Positions 42,124 to 52,829 are shown, counted from the stretch's first letter. The stretch is DNA of 64,000 nucleotides from Mesostigma viride (GCA_009746045.1 RPFO01000065.1:2470484-2534483), one strand, 5' to 3'. The notes: generated by a model not told the origin, from the sequence alone. A program made the numbers and translations.

Positions 42124-42559
42124 CAAGCACAAGCTTGAACACCTTGTTGTTGATAGCTGTTCAAATGCAGGCTATGGCGCATCGGTTATGCTGTTTGTTC
42201 ATGTTCAGACCAGTATGGATTGTTGACCTTGATTATGTTTTATAGCCTGCACAGTGTAGCAGAGGGCAAAGCGCTGATAGTTGGAGGTGTTCAGTTGGGC
42301 ACGATCATGTGCAGTTTCCATGTGCGGCCGGCGTTTCGGTTTTTTGACAACATTTGGCAAACTGTGCATGTTGATCGGACTTGATTTGTTACTTCCTGTG
42401 CTTGCATGTATTGTGCACAGAGCTAAAACTTCATGCCATGTGCGCCCATGGCATCATGATGTTTGAGCTAGCAATGCTTACCGTGAATGTGTATATGACA
42501 CACTTTGAGCTGAGCAAAGCCTATATGCACATTTAATAATACATCGTACGCATGTGATG

Positions 42560-42677
<118 letters not shown>

Positions 42678-42819
42678 TGTCGATCGGATGTCGCACGATT
42701 CGATCGATCTTCCATATGCAGCCAGCCTGCATGCATGCGTGAGCATGCATTCAGTAAGATCACAAATGCACATAGATATTTCGCCTACCATGCTTCCTTA
42801 CCGTCACGAGCTACGAGGT

Positions 42820-43405
42820 AGCCATGGCTGACGGCGGAGCTCATAACTTTCATGTGCATTTGGGCACCGAATTCGGCTGTGAAATCAGAAAATCACAATG
42901 GCTTCGTCTTTCTAAGACGCGCACGCTGATGTAATTTTCTGAAGCTATTACGCAATATATGACGAGCAAACGCTCCTCGACGCAACGCAGCCTGGCTGCT
43001 GCGCTAAGCCCTGAAAATACGTCTGCAGCTTCGCCCTCAGGTCCGGCAGGCAGCGGTGACACTAGTCGTGCATGCACTGGTGGTAGCCCCACACCCTCCC
43101 GGGCTTAATGCCTCGCCCTCTGCATCGCCTGAGCCCACACGCAGCCGCCCAGCTGAACTAGCTGGTCTGAGCGCGACTTTGACATTGACAGGTTATTTTC
43201 GACCTTCGACGTCGACAGGCCCAGCTATTTCGACATGCCGCCCATCAATTACTTGGACGAGCCACAAGGTAGCCATGGCGGACGGCGGAGCTCATAACTT
43301 TCACGTCTGGGCACCGAATTCGGCTGTGAATATCACTATCGCTTCGTCTTTCTAAGACGCACACACTAATGATATCATTTTCTGAAGCTATTACGTGCGC
43401 AATAT
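42820..43405 (+). repeat. Tandemly duplicated 5' unit of an ORF1-bearing LINE
   Basis: A segment beginning GGTAGCCATGGCTGACGGCG (about 42,820) and running through ATGACGAGCAAACGCTCCTC (42,960) recurs about 448 bp downstream, beginning near 43,268. Both contain GGGCACCGAATTCGGCTGTG, CTTCGTCTTTCTAAGACGC and TTTTCTGAAGCTATTACG ahead of an ATG. The second ATG (43,406) opens ORF1, while the first frame stops after about 50 codons. The arrangement resembles the tandem 5' monomers of some L1 elements, which act as promoters; that role is inferred. Confidence 0.65.
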
Positions 43406-45364
43406 ATGACGAGCAAACGCTCCTCGACGCAACGCAGCCTGGCGGCTGCGCTAGGCCATGAAAATACGTCTGCAGCTTCGCCCTCAGGTCCGGCAGGCAG
43501 CGATGACACTAGTCGTGCACTGGTGGTCGCCCCGAACCCTCGCCATCGGCATCGCCTGATCCTAAACGCAGCCGCCCAGCCGACAAAACAGGAGGGTTTT
43601 CACGCCCCACAGAACCGCGCTTTTGGCCCCATCCTTCCAAGGTCGACGATCACGACTGTCCAGACCAACATCATGTCCCCGGCAACTGCCATGCAGTGCC
43701 TCTTCTACGGGGACTACGCCTCGCTTTACGACCTGTGCCTCCATCTCCACGACATCAATCGCCTCATCACCCCGCACGGGAATCGGTTCAACCCCGACGC
43801 CCTGCTCGGGTGCGCCCGCCCCCAACTCCAGCACACCATTCTAGCTCAACTCCCTTCTCATGCGCTCTCAGTTTCAGCTCCATTTTCAGAGTAGGATATG
43901 CTGCTCATGTCCGCAATGAGGACCTGTGCCAGGGCATGCCATATATCACCAGCATCATTAAGCAGCGACGCCTGCAGCTAGTAGGGCACCTAGCTCGCAC
44001 CAACCAGGTCAGTAGATGTCCAACTGTCCACCTCACGTGGCCCCCCCGCCGGCAGGACTGCGACCAGCTCAGCCTGGCCGGCACCTCCTGACGTGGGCTG
44101 GGCCCAGTGATGTTAGACGCCGCAAGGCCCGCGCCTTCAAAGAACAGCTAGTAGAGGACATGGGGGGCCTAGGCCTCTCCGTGATTTGGAAGAAGATGAT
44201 GGACAAGGCCAAGTGGGCCCAGGTCATAGAGGACAACGAGCCCCCCCCTGTGGGGAAGCACCCGCGTGGGCAAACCCGTGGGAGGCACGCCAGACAGCTC
44301 CCCTAGGGCAGCGTGAGGCTGTCTAGATAGATGTTGTAGTTAGAATGCTGTTAGATAGATGTCGTAGGTAGCTGATGTAGATAGACTAGACCGGTAGGAC
44401 TGTTTGCACCCATCCATCCATCCATCGGGGTTAATGCTCCGTGACTCCCCAACGGGAGCACGAGTCTAATTAATTAATTAATTAATTAATGCGCTCTCAG
44501 TGATGGCGAGATCTGGGCTCCATCCATCTCCGCCCCCACACTCCGTTCCATCCTCACGGAATCCTTTCAGCAGCACGTGACCCCCCTTGCTGCCGATGTG
44601 GCAGCAATGGACGGCACGCTGGCTACTGAGCTTCCTCACCTTTCCACCACCGTCGCCTCCACCTCCACGTACTGCCATTTCCGCCTCCACTGCCGACATC
44701 AAGGCCCAGCTCCTCGACCTCGACCAGCGCCTCCAAGCCACCGCCACCGCCCTTGAGTGCTTGCATGACACCGCCGGCCTCACCGCCCAAGCGGTGCAGG
44801 AAATCGCTGCCCAGCCGGCACCTGCTGGCCCGGCCAGTGATGTTCCGGCCCTCCACCTGGGCGGACTTGCTTAAGCATCATCCAACCTCCACCACCTCCA
44901 CCATCGCGGCACAGCTCAAGCAACAAGCACTCGACCTTCGCGAGGAGGCCGACATCACCCAGCGCAGCCACAATGTCATCGTCAAGCACTTCGACCAGGG
45001 CTCCGGTAGGTGAGACCTCGACGACTCTTCTCACGGCATTTATAAGCGAGACATTCTTGCCCCCATGCAACTCACTGGTGAGCTGCGGATGTCGGCTGTC
45101 CGCCTCCCCCGCGCGCGGGGTAAGGCTAGTGGCCCGGCACCTGTGCTCCTCACCTTTAAGTACACGACGGACAAGCTGTCGTTCCTTAACTGCCGCAAGT
45201 TCTAAGCTCTAGGGGACTCGCTTGAACACGCTGGACGACGACTTGACCCTGGCCCAGGAACAGCGGCGACGCGAGCTATGGCCGACATACCTCCAGCTCC
45301 GGCAGAGCGCAGGGGGGAAGCCGGTAAACTGGAGGGGGGCGGTCATCCACGTTGACCACAATTA
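43406..45364 (+). pseudogene. LINE ORF1 (L1-ORF1-like), split by a LINE insertion
   Basis: Starts MTSKRSSTQRSLAAALGHEN. It continues to HTILAQLPSHALS at 43,872, is interrupted by 43,873-44,488, and resumes at 44,502 with DGEIWAPSISAP. A helical, coiled-coil-like stretch (LLDLDQRLQATATALECLHD) lies at 44,710-44,770, then HNVIVKHFD, RLPRARGKASGPAPVLLTFK and a C-terminal LDDDLTLAQEQRRRELWPTY, ending near 45,364. This order (coiled coil, RRM-like segment, C-terminal DLTP..R..LWP domain) is that of L1 ORF1p, an RNA-binding trimer. Frame changes near 44,690, 44,870, 45,010 and 45,200 show decay. The related copy at 48.9-50.4 kb lacks the insertion. Confidence 0.75.
43873..44488 (+). mobile_element. 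5'-truncated LINE (ORF2 C-terminus) with 13-bp target-site duplication
   Basis: A 616-bp insertion flanked by ATGCGCTCTCAGT at 43,860-43,872 and 44,489-44,501. It encodes IIKQRRLQLVGHLARTNQV near 43,950-44,010, then [40 protein letters not shown] and RGQTRGRHARQLP, with a stop at about 44,306. Four CATC units follow, then the terminal hairpin (44,434-44,463) and a TTAA tail. The uninterrupted target sequence (CTTCTCATGC..GCTCTAACGGCGAG) is present at 50,190-50,215, confirming the empty site. Confidence 0.9.
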
Positions 45365-45403
45365 AGCCCTGGCAGGCACCTCCTGCCACCTCAGACTAGC
45401 TAG

Positions 45404-46005
45404 GGAATATATATTAAAAATATAATTACTTACAGCAGAGTGAAATCACTCAAACCAAAGCAAACGCCCAGCTAGAAACCTATATACAGAGCCATGTCAA
45501 AGCTCTATACTACGATAAGACCAATGGAAACGCCTAACGGGAGGAACCTAATAGCCCTGCTGCACCGCAAAATCAGCCCGCGTACGGCGGAGCATGATGT
45601 CAGCCATGGCCCGAGTCAGCGCCACCGACAAGCGCTGACGCCAATATGACGTCCAGGTCCGCGCCGACCATGGGGCCCGCTGGCCCTCCAGGTCCAGCCG
45701 GTCCTCCCGGAGCCGGCAACACTCCTTGAAGAAGGCGGAGGTCAGGGGCCCCATGGCCCCAAACTCCTCCAGGACAAAGGGCACCACACGATGGTGCCCG
45801 ACGTCGCCGTAGGCCAGGAGCTTGGCCCGCTCCGCCCGGTCCGCCGTGTAACCTGCCGTGAGGGAGGCCCCAGCCACGTGGCTAAGAGCCAAGGGCCGCG
45901 CCACCGAAACGTCAATAAGCAGATGCCGGCCACCCCCCTCAAAGTCCAGCACCACGATGTCAGGCCGGTGGTTGGGGGAATAGAAGGCAGCGCCATCCGC
46001 ATCCT
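45404..46005 (-). pseudogene. REL-type LINE, 3' truncated copy
   Basis: On the minus strand, EDADGAAF and RPDIVVLDFEGGGRHLLIDV (about 45,900-45,990) are followed by SVARPLALSHVAG, AERAKLLAYGDVG, FVLEEFGAMGPLTSAFFKEC and SARTWTSYWRQRLS, with a stop near 45,548. The UTR is intact to about 45,404. RPD...IDV...AK is the PD-(D/E)xK-type endonuclease series, here in one open frame and so better preserved than at 1.0-2.3 kb. It is 5' truncated at about 46,005. Confidence 0.8.
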
Positions 46006-46602
46006 CGAATATATATACCCGTAGTGTAGATTAGTCAGGCTTAGGCTGGCATGTGGCCCACGCGCATGTGCGACCACAATGGCCCCCATGGATGATGCCT
46101 TCAGAATTTAGCCTAGCCATGCCTATAATGGGACCTCCCATGGATGTTGCATTGCGTGTTTTTTTACAACGCGATATACATGGCGTTGTAGGGTTAGAAC
46201 GCGATGTACATATCGCGTTGTAATCTGACAACTGGCAAGCCTTTTAAACATGCGATTTTTGGTCTGAAACTTTCAACACAGGTCAGAAACATCTCATAGA
46301 ATTCAAGAAAAGATCCTGGTATTTTTGGTATTTTTTTTGTGACAGCTGCAAACAAATATGTACCACTGAAATCAGGCATTTTCGCGGGACGAAGGTGAAG
46401 ATGACGGCGATGGCGGCAGGTAGATCTCGCCAGTTTTCGCGCGAATTTCAGTGGCTGTTGGCCGGTACGACCATGATGATGCGTTCAAAGGTTGATAAGT
46501 AGGTTTCTACGAGTTTGTTGAGGTACTGGGGCGAAGGAAACGTAGTTTTACCCAGTTTCTCACCCAACTTTCATGCGGAAACCCTGGAAACCGGCATACA
46601 TA

Positions 46603-46750
46603 TTATTCCTCCCGTTAGGCGTTTCCATTGGTCTTATCGTAGTATAGAGCTTTGACATGGCTCTGTATATAGGTTTATAGCTGGGCGTTTGCTTTGGTTT
46701 GAGTGATTTTACTCTGCTGTAAGTAATTATATTTTTAAAATACATATTAT
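46603..46750 (+). mobile_element. Solo 3' UTR of the REL-type LINE
   Basis: Plus-strand sequence CCCGTTAGGCGTTTCCATTG through GCTGTAAGTAATTATATTTT. It is the reverse complement of the UTR at 45,404-45,540. No coding part is present, so this is an extreme 5' truncation. Confidence 0.75.
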
Positions 46751-48079
46751 TACGGCAAGACTCGGGTCTGCTGCGGCACCATGCTTGGTATTTCCATGGT
46801 GCTTAATCGACTTCTTAACACATGTTTATTCATTCCGAACACCCGGACTCTCGGCTAAACCGAGATTTGTGCAGACTTTTATTGGGTAGCTCCGGGCATG
46901 ATGGTGCCTGCAAGTAGCGTAAGGCGTGACCGTGGCAATATAAATATGGCGTATGCTGTATTTTCCTGGAAATGGCCTCTGCCACCGGCTCAATAGTGCT
47001 TGCAGGCGTAAGTATATCGTGTTCTACCTAGTTTCTGCCAGTTTTCTACTTATTTCTACCGACCTCTGCCCAGCCTCTCTAATTAAGACCGCCATCCTAC
47101 TCGACGTTGCTTGCATGTCAGCCATAGCAGGTTGCAGTTGTGCAGTATTTAGGTGCTGTATACGTCGTCAAGCCGTGCATATATATCGTGAGGATTGGAT
47201 GTTGATGGTTTATTTATACTGCAATGATTGTGCAAGAAGATCAGCTAGGTGCCCATAATCATGGTGTATAATCATGTGTTGTTAGCATCTTGCCACCATT
47301 TGCTCAGCATGCATTCCAGCGTCATCTTTGCCTGCATGTAAGCTCATGGATCACTCAACCTATCCCGAAGCCTTGCACATTACACGTGCCTCTTTCTTTC
47401 AGTACTGCATGCGTTATGGAATGAAAACCCAGCACCTCCCTTCCCAAGAGGCATGTGCTCAACACGTTGTGAGAGTGGATGATGCTTTGGCTATTGGCTA
47501 TGGCTGAATCAGGCATGCCTGATTCAGTCATATTAGGTCATCCAGTCATGATGTTTGATGCATGTTTGATGCTGTATAACTTATGCAACATGCACCTATT
47601 TTCAACGTTTTGACCCTCCAATTAAGCTCACTATGGCCCCGTTTATGGGGCTCGTGTCGTTGCGTCATGTTGTCGGAAGGGCTCGCATTTTTCCCACTGC
47701 GTTGCACTGCGTTGCAGTTTGTGATGCTAATGAAAAATAGCTCCAGTGTCAACCCAATGGGCCTGAGTTTTGTTCCACAAAGCCTGCATATGTCGCCCAT
47801 ATAGCTCGTGCAAGAAGCCACCAGATTTTTTTTCGTGAACCATTTGTGAATTAATAAGCATGCACGTGACTTGTGACCTAGCTAGCCGGTCAACACATCG
47901 CGGTCATGGTCAGAGCCCCCTGTATTCAAACAAGTGTATCTCTCTAATGAATTAGCATGTTGTAGGTCTGAGTAGCTCAAAAACAACTTTGATTTATGGG
48001 CTTTCAGGAAAGTATATACATGACCATGAAAAAAAAATTTCCTTAGGTGTTATATGTATACCTTAGGTGTTATATGTAT
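46751..48079. other. AT-richer intergenic stretch, no gene seen
   Basis: Open frames of 70-100 codons (for example 46,953-47,258 and 47,546-47,821) show no recognisable motif. A 23-bp direct duplication (CCTTAGGTGTTATATGTATA) ends at 48,080. Confidence 0.45.
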
Positions 48080-48087
48080 ACGCGTTC

Positions 48088-48090
<3 letters not shown>

Positions 48091-48135
<45 letters not shown>

Positions 48136-48136
48136 C

Positions 48137-48213
<77 letters not shown>

Positions 48214-48518
48214 CTTGCGTGTCATGCGCAAAGGCATGCCACAGAGTACTATGCTAATCTCATTAGAAAAAAAAAATACACAAAAGTTTAAACAAATATC
48301 ATCTGCATCATTCCCCAACCATTAAGCACTAGATGGGGATGTAATCCTCATCCGGGCTGTCCTCTACTGTAATGGCGGACGAGGCGGTAGTGTAGCAGCT
48401 ATCCTCAGGGCCAATAACCTCCACCTGCGGACTTATACCCTGGCTAGCAACGGGCCGCGGGGCCCGTGGGGAGAAAACAGGAGCATACCCCTCAGGAAGG
48501 TGCTTATCGCAGATGGCA
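48091..48518 (-). mobile_element. LINE 3' end with (TTAC)n tail and 11-bp target-site duplication
   Basis: Flanked by ACGCGTTCTAA at 48,080-48,090 and 48,519-48,529. On the minus strand it encodes a LINE C-terminus (CDKHLPEGYAPVFSPRAPRP, then GISPQVEVIGPEDSCYTTAS), with a stop near 48,329 and a UTR ending GCGCATGACACGCAAGTAC. About 120 bp of TTAC tetramers finish the element. Confidence 0.85.
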
Positions 48519-48911
48519 ACGCGTTCTAAAAAAAGCTTACATGAACGCAATACATCGCCTTCTAAATTAAAAAAAAAAAACACGGAATTTAGCTAATGAT
48601 GCTATGCCTATATATATGCAGAGAGACGCTCTCTGTTGAGAAGCCATGCCCTAGCTCTTGTATAATAGCCATGATGATCTTCCCCCCCATGCCGGGGCCC
48701 CCTTAGCTGGGTTGAGCTCCGAGACAGCATGGTGGTGCATGCAGGTGCCCTTGGTGCACCTAGAGCAAGTGTTGTTTACATTCCCGCACCCTTGCAGGAA
48801 GTAGCTTAGAATGTATAAAAGCCATATGCCCTTTCTCTGGGATACGTGCTACATACATTCCCAACGGAGTTATGTTCCTAATTAATTACTTGATACTGGA
48901 GCTCGTGTTTT

Positions 48912-50430
48912 ATGGGTCGATCGTACGCCTCCCTCCTTGACCTGTGCCAACGACTCAAAGCCTGCATATACTGTAGTCGCCTCCGCAACCATGGACCTGA
49001 CGGCCGGTTTTCTCATCGCGGACCTGACTACCTGTCCATGCACCTGGTCCCGATCGCACCTTCAGCTCGCCCGGCCCTCTTTACCATCCTTCAGCGCTCT
49101 GCCGACGACCTCTGGGTCCCCTCCCGGCCTTGACCGAATCCACCTTCCTCCTCCACCTTCAAGAAGCCATCTCACAGCACGTGAAGCCCCTAGCCGCAGA
49201 TGTGGCAGCTGTGGGCCGCACGCTGGCTGCTGATCGAGCACCCCGCCATCTTATATATTCCCCGGCACCGCCACCGCCACCCTCATCGCCTCCCCCCCCA
49301 CCCCCACCCCCTCCGCCTCCACCGACTCCATCACCCATCACCGCGCCCAGCTCTCCGCGCGACATCGACCACTGAGCGCGCCTCCAGGATGTCCAACGCC
49401 ATCGCCATCGGATGCCTGCAAAACACCGCAGGCATCACCGCCCAGGCGGTGAAGGACATTGCCGCCAAGCCAGCTGGCCTTGCTTGCTCAGTGGTGATGC
49501 TCCTCCCATCCCGACCTGGGCGGACATGCTTAAGCAGCACACCACCTCCACCACATCCGCCGTCGCAGCACAGCTCCAGCATGCAGCAGACGCTCGACCT
49601 CCGCGACCTCGCAGGCCCGGAGCTCGCCAAGCGCAGCCTCAACGTCATCGTCAAGAACTTCGACCTGCGTTTGAGAGAGAAATCCTTGGGTCGCATGGGC
49701 CTTACTGGTGAGATTGAGCTGGACACCCACCGTCTTCCCCGCGCGCGGGGTAAGGCAGGGGCACCCCCGCTTCTTCTCACCTTTAAGAACGTACCCGGCG
49801 GACAAGGTTTCTTTTCTCAGACGTACGCCGCAAGCGGCTCGAGAAGACTCCCTTCACCCTGGACGATGACTTGACCGGCCTGGCGCAGCAACACCGGCGA
49901 CAGGAGCTATGGCCGACCTACCTCCAGAACCGCGCTTTCGGCCCCAACCTTTCACGGTCGACGATCACGACAGTCTGTCCAGACCAACATCATGTCCCCG
50001 GCAACTGCCCTGCAGTGCCTCTTCTACGGGGACTACGCCTCGCTTTACGACCTGTGCCTCCATCCATCTCCACGACATCAATCGCCTCGCTCCCGCACGG
50101 CAAATGGTGGGTTAACACCGAGGCTAGCCGTTTGCTATGGGGACCGTGCACCCGCCCCCAACTCCAGCACACCATTCTCAACTCCCTTCTCATGCATGCG
50201 CTCTAACGGCGAGATCTGGGCTCCATCCATCTCCGCCCCCACATGCACTCCGTTCGACATCCTTACGGAAGCCTTTTATAGCAGCACGTGACGGACCCCC
50301 CTCAATTGCTGCCGATGTGGCAGCAATGGGAGGCACGCTGGCTGCTGAGCTTCCTCATGCACCTTTCCACCACCGTCGCCTCCATGCACCTCCACTGCCA
50401 TTTCCGCCTCCACTGCCGACGTACGTCAAT
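48912..50430 (+). pseudogene. LINE ORF1 copies, rearranged
   Basis: Contains AAVGRTLAADRAPRHL-type sequence at 49,200-49,260, a proline-rich stretch, NTAGITAQAVKDIAAKPAG at 49,420-49,480, AKRSLNVIVKNFDLRLREKS and RLPRARGKAGAPPLLLTFKN at 49,620-49,790, and a frame-shifted LDDDLTGLAQQHRRQELWPTY at 49,855-49,920. An N-terminal ORF1 segment (NRAFGP..LSRSTITTV, then CLFYGDYASLYDLCLH) follows at 49,925-50,060, so a C-terminal part is joined to the N-terminal part of another copy. The empty target site of the 43.87-kb insertion lies at about 50,190-50,215. Confidence 0.65.
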
Positions 50431-50563
50431 TAATTAATTAAGTAGCTTCCATCATCATTCCGTCATCATTCCGTCATCGCGACTAGGAGAAGTGCACCAC
50501 CCTTATGCTGGCATCTGCCACCCCTATAGTGACCCTATAGTGACCGCGGCCTAGGATGGGTCT

Positions 50564-50597
50564 CACCCTAAACCCTAAACCCTAAAACCCTAAACCA
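50564..50597 (+). repeat. Interstitial telomere-like tract
   Basis: Four to five copies of CCCTAAA, one with an extra A (CCCTAAAA). TTTAGGG is the plant-type telomere unit and also occurs in several green algae; TTTTAGGG is the Chlamydomonas form. Too short to be a chromosome end. Confidence 0.85.
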
Positions 50598-50708
50598 CTT
50601 GCAAAAAACAGAAGTGCCCGCCTGCCACCACTGCTCACCAGGTTGTGACATTTAGGCTGGCATCTGTCACCACCCCGGCAGCTGTGAGGGGTTGGGGTGT
50701 GACAAGGA

Positions 50709-51084
50709 TGGCGAAAAATTGCACGTACTTACTCTTATATAAAGAACGCCCAATTTTTCGCCACCCTGCCACCCCTTGGCGCGGGTCATAGGAGGTGTTT
50801 GTCAAGGTGTGAGAGTGATGGCGAAAAATTGCACGTACTTACTCTTATATAAAGAACGCCCAATTTTTCGCCACCCTGCCACCCCTTGGCGCGGGTCATA
50901 GGAGGTGTTTGTCAAAGGTGTGAGAGTGATGGCGAAAAATTGCACGTACTTACTCTTATATAAAGAACGCCCAATTTTTCGCCACCTTCCCCCACTGGCC
51001 GGCGCTGAGGTGGCGTGGGTTGTTGGATGTGGCGAAAAATTGCACGTACTTACTCTTAAGAAAAGACCGCCCAATTTTTCGCCA
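50709..51084. repeat. Four 55-bp hairpin repeats containing TATATAA
   Basis: Copies at 50,709-50,763, 50,819-50,873, 50,930-50,984 and 51,030-51,084. Each has perfect 13-bp inverted arms (TGGCGAAAAATTG / CAATTTTTCGCCA) around a 29-base spacer containing ACTCTTATATAAAG (the last copy reads ACTCTTAAGAAAAG). They sit in tandem repeats of about 110 bp at the left flank of the viral gene block. Confidence 0.85.
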
Positions 51085-51400
51085 TGGCCTCGCAGGGTGA
51101 GGGAGCCGGCGAGGGCCGCGCGGCGGGGTGTGCAGAGTGTCATTTTATTACTCTGGAAACTCAGACGGCCTATGCAAGAATCCCACACGACCTGTGTCGA
51201 TGCATAAGAGGTTTACTCTGGATTTTTAACCTGCAGTTAGCACTGCATTTCGAGACGAAATGAAAATTGTTTTCAGCATATATTGACGCGTTTTATACTG
51301 CATAAACGAATTCATTAAAATTTATATCACGATTACATTCGTTATCAGCTCGACAAGAGCGAAATGGCAAGCTCGTTGCCGTCGTCAACAAGACGACAAT

Positions 51401-51976
51401 CTACTCCTTGTCATTGGAGTGTCCAGTCAGGCTCTTCACAACGTACGAGGCGGAGTTCTTCTTGTCGCCATGGCCGTGGGAGCTTGACGCTCCCTCGCGG
51501 CTCCTCTTCCTGCCATTGGAAGTGGCGGTCTTTGCGTCCTCGAAACCCTTCTTTGCCTCCTCCCATGCCTTGTAGAGCGCAATGGGGGAAATGCCTGGCT
51601 GGCGCTTGGACTTGGAGAAGCCATTGAGGAATTCGTCAACCATCTTAACGCACCCGTCGGCTTGGTCGAGGCGAATCCACTCGCAGCGGTCCTCGACCTT
51701 CCTCGGCTTTGCCGCATTCTTCTCGTAGACCCACTCGACGCAAATTTTTGGCGTCTTGCGGTCGACATCGTCATATCCGGCGTCGTGAATCTTGAAGACC
51801 TCGCAGGTAGGTCCGGTGCCTCCAACAGCACCTTCGTTTCCGGAAAGAAGGGAGACCTTGTGCGTCAGGTGTGCGAGCTGGTCAGATATCTTTGTCTGGC
51901 CGTCCTCGAGACCATCGAGGATTTTTCCAAGCATTGCCAGCGCTTTCTCGCAAGGCCCTGCGTTTCGGGAAGCCAT
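51401..51976 (-). CDS. Hypothetical 191-aa coiled-coil protein of the viral block
   Basis: Intronless. The preferred start is MASRNAGPCEKALAMLGKIL at 51,976; an upstream in-frame ATG at 52,075 would add 33 residues of less structured sequence. Residues 10-45 look helical, with heptad-like hydrophobics (LGKILDGLEDGQTKISDQLA). A middle domain contains CEVFKIHDAGYDDVDRKTP and KICVEWVYEK, and the tail is basic (NGRKRSREGASSSHGHGDKK). No family recognised. It is the last minus-strand gene before the hairpin repeats. Confidence 0.6.
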   Translation of the reverse strand: MASRNAGPCEKALAMLGKILDGLEDGQTKISDQLAHLTHKVSLLSGNEGAVGGTGPTCEVFKIHDAGYDDVDRKTPKICVEWVYEKNAAKPRKVEDRCEWIRLDQADGCVKMVDEFLNGFSKSKRQPGISPIALYKAWEEAKKGFEDAKTATSNGRKRSREGASSSHGHGDKKNSASYVVKSLTGHSNDKE

Positions 51977-52126
51977 GGCTACCGGCAGAGAGCTTGGCAA
52001 CGTGAGATGCGTGACTTGCACGTGATTTTGCCTATTTGTGCACAATGTGCCAAGGTCCGTTACGTCTGCTGGCACGGCCTGGACAGGACGCGAAGGTGGC
52101 TGGACTTGTACAAGTGTCGAACTTGG

Positions 52127-52303
52127 CTAAATTTCGGAGCGATGCAAGTCTAAGGTGGCCTCTACCACGTGGCGAGTTCTGGGACGTGAATTTAGGTAAA
52201 AAGACTCGTAAGCGTGCGAGTAATCAACTGGGTCACTTGTCAATCGCCTGAACGAAGATTCTAGAGTGTCCACGAGAGTGAATTTTCCGAAGCAACCACC
52301 CAT
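52127..52303 (-). CDS. 58-aa protein with N-terminal MGGCFGK (possible acylation signal)
   Basis: A short intronless frame that begins 17 bp after the stop of the 169-aa gene and reads MGGCFGKFTLVDTLESSFRR at its N-terminus. Gly2 with a small residue and Cys4 is the classic context for N-myristoylation plus palmitoylation. An AT-rich ATTATAT lies just upstream of the ATG. Compact spacing in the same direction as the neighbours supports a real gene. Function unknown; membrane attachment is inferred. Confidence 0.5.
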   Translation of the reverse strand: MGGCFGKFTLVDTLESSFRRLTSDPVDYSHAYESFYLNSRPRTRHVVEATLDLHRSEI

Positions 52304-52319
52304 ATATAATTCGTAGAAA

Positions 52320-52829
52320 TTACTTACCGTGACAATTACACTTATTGAACCCGCGAATCTTTTCAAAACGTAGGATGCACACAAAACCACCCGTCTGCAC
52401 CGGTGGGAATTGAGTCTCGTTTCCGTCAAGTCTGTCAATGTACGACGCTCCTACCGTAATATGTCCTCCGTTTCTGAACAGGTGTGGGTTCTTTAGGTTA
52501 AAAAATGCGTGTTCGTTGATCATGGCGTAAGAAAGGATGTCACCGTCTGATCCACCCATGACAGTCTCGTTGCATAAAACAATGCAATCCTGTTGGTTAT
52601 GCTCACCACCGGAGAAACTCGGGGAAACAAGCCCGACAATAGCACGGTCCTCATCAACAGGCACTGCGTCAACGTAGGCATAATGCACACCACCGCGCCA
52701 TGTACTGTCAATGATGGGCGCCCTCGGGTCTGGTTTGATTCTAAATTGACGTAACCCGGTGGTGGAGTCAATCACGTTTTCAGAGGCCTTGGAATCTAGC
52801 ACTATTTGGTAATAGGTGGGGTATTCCAT
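52320..52829 (-). CDS. 169-aa beta-rich protein, possible minor capsid/penton-type protein
   Basis: Intronless, starts MEYPTYYQIVLDSKASENVI, 42 bp after the stop of the fibre gene. It is dominated by alternating hydrophobic strands: FRIKPDPRAPIIDSTW, VHYAYVDAVPVDEDRAIVGL, DCIVLCNETV, HITVGASYIDRL and GFVCILRFEKI. The strand pattern and position beside capsid-like genes suggest a single jelly-roll virion protein such as a penton, but no diagnostic motif was seen, so this is inference. The C-terminus NKCNCHGK is Cys-rich. Confidence 0.55.
   Translation of the reverse strand: MEYPTYYQIVLDSKASENVIDSTTGLRQFRIKPDPRAPIIDSTWRGGVHYAYVDAVPVDEDRAIVGLVSPSFSGGEHNQQDCIVLCNETVMGGSDGDILSYAMINEHAFFNLKNPHLFRNGGHITVGASYIDRLDGNETQFPPVQTGGFVCILRFEKIRGFNKCNCHGK

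Noticed and set aside
50564-50597. Chromosome end
   Set aside because: Only four to five telomere units, with extensive sequence continuing on both sides.
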